Source: Chitinophagaceae bacterium
Lineage (GTDB): Bacteria; Bacteroidota; Bacteroidia; Chitinophagales; Chitinophagaceae
Reading direction: 5' to 3'
DNA: 11,742 nucleotides
Assembly: GCA_014379785.1 (NCBI GenBank)
Contig: JACMLD010000522.1
Span: forward strand, 1 to 11,742
How positions within the stretch are numbered: position 1 is the first letter of the stretch; each line of letters opens with the position of its first letter. Of this stretch, positions 5,871 through 11,742 are shown piece after piece. The notes below the pieces were generated by a model. The model did no database searches. It worked only from the letters and a program-made list of their open reading frames with translations, and was not told where the DNA came from. Position numbers and translations under genes: made by a program.

Positions 5871-8441
5871 TTATTCAGCGCGACCGGTAGAAGCCTCGAT
5901 AATCCGTCCAAAGAATACAGCATTCATCATCAGCTTTGCACCACCCAGCCAGAACGCACGGAAATTTGGATTGTCGGCTATCGACACCACCCTCCCCGCA
6001 CCGACCGTACTCACCACCACAGCCGCTGAATTTTTTATCGCGCCGTAATTTTCACGACTGATATACCCACTCTGCAAAGGCTTGTCACCATACACCATCG
6101 GATTTGCATATACATTTTTACTTCTCTCCGGAAACGTCTTGCCCGCCTTGAAAAGATCAATATAAGGCAAATGATATCCGTAAGAAAGTGGATGCGTCAG
6201 ATCAATAGACGCCCGGAAAATTGCCCCATTGTTTTGCTGCGCGCCATCACGCTCGCCCTTATCGGCATAAAACATACTGCCCGTACTGTCAGCCGATTTA
6301 ACCCTCTTGAAAGATACTGCTGTGATACCTGCCTCTGCAGCCCACTGTACAGCATCTTCCATGCAAATCAACGTACCACCACCCTGAATCCAAACACGCA
6401 ATTTTTCCTTGTTCACCTCACCATAATTTCCGCTCACCAGCACAATCACATTGTATTTCGACAACTCAATCCTGTTGAAAATATTGATATCAAGATGCGT
6501 GAGCGGAATATTGAAACGCTGGTCCATCAGGTGCCAGAACTCACCCGCATCAGTAGCCGAAACACCCGTCCCGGTCAGCATTGCGACCGTTGGCTTTGTG
6601 ACAGGAACCATTTTTGAACTGCCCAGATCAACACCGGCAGCGGCCAAACCCGTCTGTACGGGATAAATATCAATGCCGTTTTTTTCAGCGGCATTCTTAA
6701 GCACCCCAAATAATTTTTCCTGATCCATCTGCTGCAATCCCACCGGTATCACGATCGTCCCGTAGTTAAACTGCTTTTTCACACCGCCAACTATCGACTC
6801 AAATTTTGTTGTCGATACTTTCGTCATGATATTCTGTTGCAGCAATTCAAAAAGCAAACGTGGCGCATACAACTCATCCCACTCAAACAGGTATGCATAA
6901 CCGCTTTTTGCCGACAATCCGCCCACCGGACCCTGAGCCTGCTCCATCCTTTTCCCCATCATTGACGGAGACCATTTCGCCGCCGGCAATTCAGCATAAG
7001 GCAGACCAAAAGCAAGCGGAAACGTCCAGGCAGTAATATCATAAAACAAACTATCCTTATACGTGAGGGTCTTGTCAAAGATGCCTCTCAGCAATCTATA
7101 CTGTTGCTGAGCAGAAGGCACCACAAAGGCTCCTTCTTTTTCAAAAGAGAATCCATCCGCGCTGACAGATGCGCCCAATTCATACACTTCAATTTTATGG
7201 CGCAGCAACATCTCCACAAAATGCATTGACCTCGCCCTGTCTTTTTTATCACCAATCACCCATCCTTTGCTGACAGCAGCCACACCTTCCTGGGCCGTCA
7301 TCTTAAAATAATCGCGCTGATAGTTCAGCAGCTCCTTTCTCAATGCCTTTGCCGCATCCAGCGTAGACAAAGCAGTGGTAAACTGATTTTTTATCGTAAA
7401 AGGAAATCTCAGGATACCATTGGAAGTCTGCTGTGCATGCCCCCTTGATGAAGCCTGCTCAAACAAAATGCCTATGCATCCCTGTACATCCGGATAGGTT
7501 GACCCTTTTCCATAATAAAAATCATCATAGTTCTCCTTTGTGAAATACAGTGAACCGATTTTATCCAGTGCCTTCACATGATACTCGGCAATTTTTGCCG
7601 TGAGCTGCTGATTGATTTCCGGAGTCAGCGGATTTACACGTGATGGCACACCGGGCTGAAAGAAAAAACTGGCATTACTTCCCTGCTCGTGGTGATCCGT
7701 AAGAATATTGGGCATCCATTTCTGAAAATACCTCAGGCGGTTCTGGCTCTCTACGTGCACCGCCGGCAGCCAGTCGCGGTTGAGATCAAACCAGTAGTGA
7801 TTAAAACGTCCGCCGGGCCAGGTCTCATTAAACTCGCGGCTCGATGGATCCGTCACCAGGTTTTTACTGCGGTTCTGATTTACCCAGGTGGAGAAGCGCT
7901 GCATACCGTCCGGGTTAAACGATGGGTCAAACATCACCACTACATTATCGAGCAATTCTTCAATATCTTTTCCTTGCGCAGCTGCCAGATGATAGGCCGT
8001 CAGCAGCGCAGCATTGGCCCCACTCGGTTCATTGCCATGGATAGAATGACCAATCCAGACAATGGCTGGCATGTTCTCAATATCGAGACCTGCTGATTTT
8101 CCCGATTCTGTCAGCTGAATATGCTGCGACCTGATCTGTTCCAGGTTATCAAGATTTTTTTTGGAGCTGAAAAAAAGCAAAACCTGTGGCCGGGATTCAT
8201 AAGTGGTACCCATCAGATCAAGCTTCACCCGATCCGGAGCCGCAGCCGCCACGGCCTTCATATAATTCACCAGTCTGTCGTGCGTGACATGCCATTCCCC
8301 CACCTCATGGTATATAATATCCTTCGGCTTTGGAATGGACGGATTATAAGTCATCTCCGCCGGTAAATAATAAGAAAGATCCTGGCCGCTGACAGTCGTA
8401 AATAAAGCGCACAGGAACAATACAAATGCTAATTTTCTCAT
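5871..8441 (-). CDS. secreted M14-family zinc carboxypeptidase, long form
   Basis: The 856-residue protein is predicted to be exported and to cleave C-terminal residues from peptides, or act on cell-wall peptides, with one zinc ion. A signal peptide covers about residues 1-19 (MRKLAFVLFLCALFTTVSG). The M14 domain follows to about residue 370. It shows the zinc motif HGNE (H135, E138), NPDGM (176-180), the substrate-binding DLNRDW (N221-R222), the third zinc ligand in DHHEQG (probably H251) and the general base E328 in GILFEQASSRG. All catalytic residues are present. The C-terminal 490 residues contain a Rossmann-like segment around 617-700 (VAMLTGTGVS, YNVIVLVSGNYG, GGGTLICMEDAVQW) that resembles a class I glutamine amidotransferase-like fold; this is inference. 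The ATG ending at 8441 fits the signal peptide; an in-frame TTG at 8471 would add ten unlikely residues. Confidence 0.93.
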   Translation of the reverse strand: MRKLAFVLFLCALFTTVSGQDLSYYLPAEMTYNPSIPKPKDIIYHEVGEWHVTHDRLVNYMKAVAAAAPDRVKLDLMGTTYESRPQVLLFFSSKKNLDNLEQIRSQHIQLTESGKSAGLDIENMPAIVWIGHSIHGNEPSGANAALLTAYHLAAAQGKDIEELLDNVVVMFDPSFNPDGMQRFSTWVNQNRSKNLVTDPSSREFNETWPGGRFNHYWFDLNRDWLPAVHVESQNRLRYFQKWMPNILTDHHEQGSNASFFFQPGVPSRVNPLTPEINQQLTAKIAEYHVKALDKIGSLYFTKENYDDFYYGKGSTYPDVQGCIGILFEQASSRGHAQQTSNGILRFPFTIKNQFTTALSTLDAAKALRKELLNYQRDYFKMTAQEGVAAVSKGWVIGDKKDRARSMHFVEMLLRHKIEVYELGASVSADGFSFEKEGAFVVPSAQQQYRLLRGIFDKTLTYKDSLFYDITAWTFPLAFGLPYAELPAAKWSPSMMGKRMEQAQGPVGGLSAKSGYAYLFEWDELYAPRLLFELLQQNIMTKVSTTKFESIVGGVKKQFNYGTIVIPVGLQQMDQEKLFGVLKNAAEKNGIDIYPVQTGLAAAGVDLGSSKMVPVTKPTVAMLTGTGVSATDAGEFWHLMDQRFNIPLTHLDINIFNRIELSKYNVIVLVSGNYGEVNKEKLRVWIQGGGTLICMEDAVQWAAEAGITAVSFKRVKSADSTGSMFYADKGERDGAQQNNGAIFRASIDLTHPLSYGYHLPYIDLFKAGKTFPERSKNVYANPMVYGDKPLQSGYISRENYGAIKNSAAVVVSTVGAGRVVSIADNPNFRAFWLGGAKLMMNAVFFGRIIEASTGRAE

Positions 8442-8468
8442 AATGCAGTGATTATGAATAAAAATAGG

Positions 8469-8476
8469 CAAAATGA
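8469..8476 (-). promoter_or_regulatory. candidate -7 element for the M14 peptidase gene
   Basis: The minus-strand octamer TCATTTTG has one mismatch to TAnnTTTG, the same second-base deviation as the candidate upstream of the response regulator. It is 28 bases upstream of the ATG ending at 8441, in the 75-base divergent gap shared with mnmA. Confidence 0.3.
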
Positions 8477-8485
8477 TTAGTTTAG

Positions 8486-8493
8486 TATATTTG
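8486..8493 (+). promoter_or_regulatory. -7 promoter element of mnmA and its downstream genes (TATATTTG)
   Basis: The octamer is an exact TAnnTTTG match, 23 bases before the mnmA ATG, giving a leader of roughly 18 bases. No good -33 TTTG was seen. It overlaps the region from which the divergent M14 gene must also be transcribed, so the two may compete or be co-regulated. Confidence 0.55.
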
Positions 8494-8516
8494 CAGGTTC
8501 AAAATTTAATAATATA

Positions 8517-9626
8517 ATGAGCCGAAAAGGGAAAGTGATGGTGGCTATGAGTGGCGGTATCGACAGTACCGTTACGGCGCTCATGCTCAATGATCTTGGA
8601 TACGAAGTGGTAGGCATCACCATGAAGACCTGGGACTATGCAAGTGCCGGCCCCGGCAAAAAAGAAACCGGCTGCTGCAACCTTGATAGTTTCAACGATG
8701 CAAGGATGGCGGCGGTGCAACATGGGTTTCCACATTTCATTCTTGATATCAGGGAAGAGTTCGGCGATTTTGTAATAGAAAACTTTGTAGAAGAATACAT
8801 GGCAGGCCGCACACCGAATCCCTGCGTCATGTGCAATACACATATCAAATGGCGAGCGCTCCTGAAAAGAGCCGATGCGCTCAACTGCGATTTTATCGCT
8901 ACGGGACACTACGCCAAAATTCACCAGCATAACAACGGTCGCTATCACATCAGTAAGGCAGTTGATGAGACCAAGGATCAGAGCTATGTACTCTGGGGCC
9001 TGCAGCAGGATCTGCTCAGCCGTACACTGCTCCCCCTTGGACCTTACCGCAAGACAGAAATCAGACAGATGGCGCTGGATTATGGTTATCCCGAACTCGC
9101 CAAAAAAAGCGAGAGCTATGAAATCTGCTTTGTTCCGGACAACGATTACCGCGGCTTCCTGAAACACAAGGTAGCCAACCTGGAAGAAAAGGTGAGCGGA
9201 GGAAATTTCATCGACAAAACCGGAAAAATTCTGGGCAAACACAAGGGTTATCCTTTTTATACCATCGGACAGAGAAAAGGGCTCGACATCACCTTTGGAA
9301 AACCGGTTTATGTAACCGGCATCGAACCCGATACAAATACAGTTACCCTCGGCGATGAAGAAGATCTCAACCGGCAGGAAATGTCTGTGACAAAACTGAA
9401 CTGGATGAAATACGACGGCATTTCCGACGGGATGGAAGCCGTCACGAAAATTCGTTACAAAGACCGCGGTACACTTTCAAATCTTTACACAACCGAAAAC
9501 GGGATACTTGTAAAGTTTTATGAGGATGCAAAGGGTGTGGCACCCGGACAAAGCGCAGTTTTCTATGAAGGAGACGATGTCATCGGTGGTGGTGTCATCC
9601 AGAGACCCATTCCTTTCGTAAATTAA
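8517..9626 (+). CDS. mnmA: tRNA-specific 2-thiouridylase MnmA
   Basis: MnmA adenylates and then thiolates U34 of tRNA-Lys, -Glu and -Gln, making the s2U34 needed for accurate decoding; it acts in the cytoplasm with sulfur relayed from a cysteine desulfurase. The PP-loop ATP site is MSGGIDST (11-18), with Ile where Val is commonest. The catalytic cysteine pair is C103 in NPCVMC and C194 in YEICFVPD. ATGHYAKI (128-135), KDQSYVLWGL (143-152) and YTIGQRKGL (238-246) are further family motifs, and the C-terminal barrel ends with GVAPGQSAVFY. At 369 residues it is full length. Start codon choice is supported by MSRKGKVMVAMSGG, which puts the PP-loop at the expected distance. It is the first gene of an apparent rightward operon, only 4 bases before a lipoprotein gene. 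Confidence 0.97.
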   Translation: MSRKGKVMVAMSGGIDSTVTALMLNDLGYEVVGITMKTWDYASAGPGKKETGCCNLDSFNDARMAAVQHGFPHFILDIREEFGDFVIENFVEEYMAGRTPNPCVMCNTHIKWRALLKRADALNCDFIATGHYAKIHQHNNGRYHISKAVDETKDQSYVLWGLQQDLLSRTLLPLGPYRKTEIRQMALDYGYPELAKKSESYEICFVPDNDYRGFLKHKVANLEEKVSGGNFIDKTGKILGKHKGYPFYTIGQRKGLDITFGKPVYVTGIEPDTNTVTLGDEEDLNRQEMSVTKLNWMKYDGISDGMEAVTKIRYKDRGTLSNLYTTENGILVKFYEDAKGVAPGQSAVFYEGDDVIGGGVIQRPIPFVN

Positions 9627-9630
9627 AAAC

Positions 9631-10404
9631 ATGAATGTGAGACCTGCTTCGCTGATCCTGGCATTGGGCCTGATGGTTGCAGCCGCTTGCTCATCCAAAA
9701 AGGATGACTTCTCATCCGTTAATATCCACGATTATCTGCCCCTTACTCCCGGCAAGTACATTATATACAAGGTTGATTCCGTTCTCTTCCCCAATTTCGG
9801 TTCAGTGCGCGAAACCCATAGCTATGTATTCCGCGACCTGGTGGATCAGCAGCTCACCGACAATATCGGCAGACCCTCTTTCCGCATGAAAAGACAGAGG
9901 CGCGACCCGAATAATGCCGCTGCCTGGCTGGACCATTCCACCTATCTCATTACTCCCCTGACCAATACCATCGAGCTGATAGAAAACAACAACCGGTTTG
10001 TAAAACTGACAATGCCCGTGAAGGATCAGTTTCCATGGTCGGGAAACGGTTACCTGCCGCTCGCACCCTTTGAATATCTTTTCGAATTTTCAAGCGGCGA
10101 CCACAACCAGCTCGAATCCTGGTACTATATCTATTCGACTATTGAGTCGCCTTTATCGGTGAACGGCAAAACCTTCGACAATACAATCACCGTGGAGACC
10201 GACAGTCCCGACAGCACAAATATTCCGGTTGTGAACCCTGCTCAAACCGGCAATAAAACTGTCTGGCGCGAATCCTATGCGAAAGGAATCGGACTTGTCT
10301 ACCGGCAAATAAGCCTGGTGGAATACCAGTCACCCAATAGCAGCAACCCGCAGGGCGCTTACACAGGCTTCGAGTTAACGATGAGCGTTTTAGAATACAA
10401 TTAA
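9631..10404 (+). CDS. predicted lipoprotein of unknown function, paralogue 1
   Basis: I do not recognise a family. The 257-residue protein starts with a type II signal peptide: a hydrophobic stretch, then a lipobox with the lipidated cysteine at residue 20 (VAAAC). The following SSKKDDF includes a K-D-D run like the lipoprotein export signal known from some Bacteroidota, so surface exposure is possible (inference). The body is polar with many aromatics and probably beta-rich. It is a tandem paralogue of the next gene, aligning without gaps for about 120 residues after the cysteine. Shared motifs are PGKxIxYxxDS, TDNxGRPxxR, VKDxFxWxGN and, near the C-terminus, YAKGIGLxY. It begins 4 bases after the mnmA stop, so it is very probably co-transcribed with it. 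Its own function is unknown. Confidence 0.88.
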   Translation: MNVRPASLILALGLMVAAACSSKKDDFSSVNIHDYLPLTPGKYIIYKVDSVLFPNFGSVRETHSYVFRDLVDQQLTDNIGRPSFRMKRQRRDPNNAAAWLDHSTYLITPLTNTIELIENNNRFVKLTMPVKDQFPWSGNGYLPLAPFEYLFEFSSGDHNQLESWYYIYSTIESPLSVNGKTFDNTITVETDSPDSTNIPVVNPAQTGNKTVWRESYAKGIGLVYRQISLVEYQSPNSSNPQGAYTGFELTMSVLEYN

Positions 10405-10470
10405 GGCAATATCCAGCGCTTTTTTATCGTTCTTACCGGAGGCCCTGAGCCCAAAAACCACGCTATTTTT

Positions 10471-11217
10471 ATGAAAAACAGCATTTCAGCACTGGCATGT
10501 ATCGCATTTGGCCTTTTTCTCACGGGATGTTCCCAGAAAAAAGACCTTTTTTCAAGCGAAGAACTCAAGGATTACGTGAGCCTAGCCCCTGGCAAGTCGA
10601 TCACTTACCGACTGGATTCGTTGAAATTCCAGCAATTCGGTCAACAGGAAGTCACCATTTCCTACCAGGCAAAAGATGTAATAGATGCCGCAATTACAGA
10701 CAATACCGGCAGGCCGGCCTGGAGAGTCATCAGATACCTGAGAGATACGCTGGGCATTGGACCCTGGGTTCCCCAATCCACTTATATGGTCATTCAGGAA
10801 AGAGAAACACTCGAAGTAGTAGAGAACAATCTTCGCTTTCAGAAGTTAATGATACCGGTAAAGGACGGATTTATGTGGAGAGGCAATTCACATATCGACA
10901 CCTATTCTGTACACTCGGACGTTCGTTATATGGACGAATGGGATTATACCTATGAAGAAGTGGGCACCGCGTTTCCTGTATTCTCCGGTGTGATCGAAAA
11001 TACCATCACAGTAAACCAGCGCGACGAAGATCTGGGAACGCCAAACAATCCGGATGCCTACAGCGAACGTAACTATTCAAAAGAAGTCTATGCAAAAGGC
11101 ATCGGCCTCATCTATAAAGACTTTGTGCATTGGGTATTTCAACCGAGAAACAGCACTTATCCCGATGGATACAAAGAAGGATACGGCATCAGACTGAGGA
11201 TGATAGAACACAATTAA
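10471..11217 (+). CDS. predicted lipoprotein of unknown function, paralogue 2
   Basis: This 248-residue protein has a classical lipobox LTGC with the cysteine at residue 20, the same position as in its neighbour, followed by SQKKDLFSS. It shares with the preceding lipoprotein the segments PGKSITYRLDS, ITDNTGRPAWR, VENNLRFQKL, IPVKDGFMWRGN and YAKGIGLIYK; the two differ mostly by short insertions in the C-terminal half. The pair therefore arose by tandem duplication, and the low identity outside the motifs suggests it is old. No enzyme motif is visible, and no conserved cysteines remain after processing. The 66-base gap before it has no clear promoter or terminator. The S8 peptidase gene follows after 9 bases, so all belong to one likely transcript. 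Confidence 0.88.
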   Translation: MKNSISALACIAFGLFLTGCSQKKDLFSSEELKDYVSLAPGKSITYRLDSLKFQQFGQQEVTISYQAKDVIDAAITDNTGRPAWRVIRYLRDTLGIGPWVPQSTYMVIQERETLEVVENNLRFQKLMIPVKDGFMWRGNSHIDTYSVHSDVRYMDEWDYTYEEVGTAFPVFSGVIENTITVNQRDEDLGTPNNPDAYSERNYSKEVYAKGIGLIYKDFVHWVFQPRNSTYPDGYKEGYGIRLRMIEHN

Positions 11218-11226
11218 AATCGGACG

Positions 11227-11742
11227 ATGAAGATTTTTTATACGCTCGGGCTTAGCCTGCTGATATTTTCTTTTACAAAATCTACGGCGCAATACAGCCG
11301 CCACATCATTGAGCTAAAGGACAAGAACAACAATCTTCACGATACAAAAAAACCGGCTACCTTTTTATCTGCGAGGGCGATAGAACGACGTACGCGGTAT
11401 AAAATTCCCATCGACATTATTGATCTGCCTGTCACGGCCGCATATCTCGACAGCATCAGAAAAGTGCCGAACGTTATTATTCTGAACAGTTCAAAATGGC
11501 TGAACCAGGTCTGCATTCAAACAACAGATCCCGCCGCATTGGCCAAAATCAATGGATTTTCTTTTGTGAAAAAAGCGGAGGCCATCGCGCCAGCAGCAGC
11601 ACCGGGTCTTCCGCCTGTTGCATCCCTTAAATTTCCCAAAGAGTCCGGAACGGTGCTCGGCCTTCCGCCTGTAATTGCAGGAGTGAATGGCATCAACGTA
11701 AATTATTATGACTATGGAAGCAGCCTGGGTCAGGTGCATATA
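11227..11742 (+). CDS. secreted S8-family (subtilisin-like) serine peptidase, partial (N-terminus only)
   Basis: The first 172 codons are visible and the frame is open to the right edge. A signal peptide (MKIFYTLGLSLLIFSFTKSTA) is followed by RHIIELKDKNN, FLSARAIERRTRYKIPID and SSKWLNQVCIQTTD, then YDYGSSLGQVHI at the edge. From knowledge of the family, these segments form the N-terminal propeptide-like region of Bacteroidota S8 peptidases, which usually lead into the catalytic Asp domain and often end in a type IX secretion sorting domain. The catalytic triad lies beyond the window, so activity cannot be judged. A short insert holds the pentapeptide GLPPV twice, 18 residues apart (127-131 and 145-149). 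The start is 9 bases after the second lipoprotein stop. Confidence 0.85.
   Translation, partial: MKIFYTLGLSLLIFSFTKSTAQYSRHIIELKDKNNNLHDTKKPATFLSARAIERRTRYKIPIDIIDLPVTAAYLDSIRKVPNVIILNSSKWLNQVCIQTTDPAALAKINGFSFVKKAEAIAPAAAPGLPPVASLKFPKESGTVLGLPPVIAGVNGINVNYYDYGSSLGQVHI

Noticed and set aside
8442..8471. Upstream TTG start adding ten residues to the M14 peptidase
   Set aside because: The added residues would precede a complete signal peptide. The ATG ending at 8441 gives a normal secretion signal and leaves room for a promoter.
8499..9242. 247-codon open frame on the minus strand over mnmA
   Set aside because: It lies wholly antisense to a confidently identified gene with all family motifs, and its translation shows no recognisable domain. 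It is a shadow frame.

Overview
The window comes from a member of the Bacteroidota, most likely the Chitinophagia/Chitinophagaceae. Three independent signs point there. Several intergenic gaps carry the TAnnTTTG -7 promoter element of that phylum, and most starts lack a strong Shine-Dalgarno sequence. There is a long IspH, secreted M14 and S8 peptidases of Bacteroidota type, and lipoproteins with K/D-rich residues after the lipidated cysteine. The first base lies inside a response regulator gene and the last inside an S8 peptidase gene, so both edge genes are incomplete.

Left part (1-2703): a NarL/LuxR-type response regulator reads leftward off the edge. A 630-base gene-free gap follows, with inverted and direct repeats and a possible orphan promoter. 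Then ispH (isoprenoid precursor synthesis) reads rightward with its own -7 element, followed by a small secreted, charge-rich protein with a Spy/CpxP-like LTPEQR motif.

Middle part (2700-8441), all leftward: aspartate kinase (lysine/threonine/methionine family), an Ldh2-family malate/lactate-type dehydrogenase, single-stranded DNA-binding protein, and a large secreted M14 metallocarboxypeptidase. The aspartate kinase gene meets the small secreted gene tail to tail, and the two stop codons share the palindrome TTAA. Between ssb and the dehydrogenase lie a terminator hairpin, an overlapping candidate promoter and ten in-register 8-bp repeat units.

Right part (8517-11742), all rightward and closely spaced: mnmA (tRNA 2-thiouridylase), two tandem paralogous lipoproteins of unknown function, and the start of a secreted S8 peptidase. 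The 4-bp gap after mnmA and the 9-bp gap before the peptidase suggest one transcript joining a tRNA-modification gene to cell-envelope genes.

Most of the window is ordinary housekeeping and secretory gene content. I see no defence system, phage, transposase, CRISPR array, rRNA or tRNA. The parts most worth a second look are the lipoprotein pair, the 8-bp repeat leader of the dehydrogenase gene, and the long gap before ispH.
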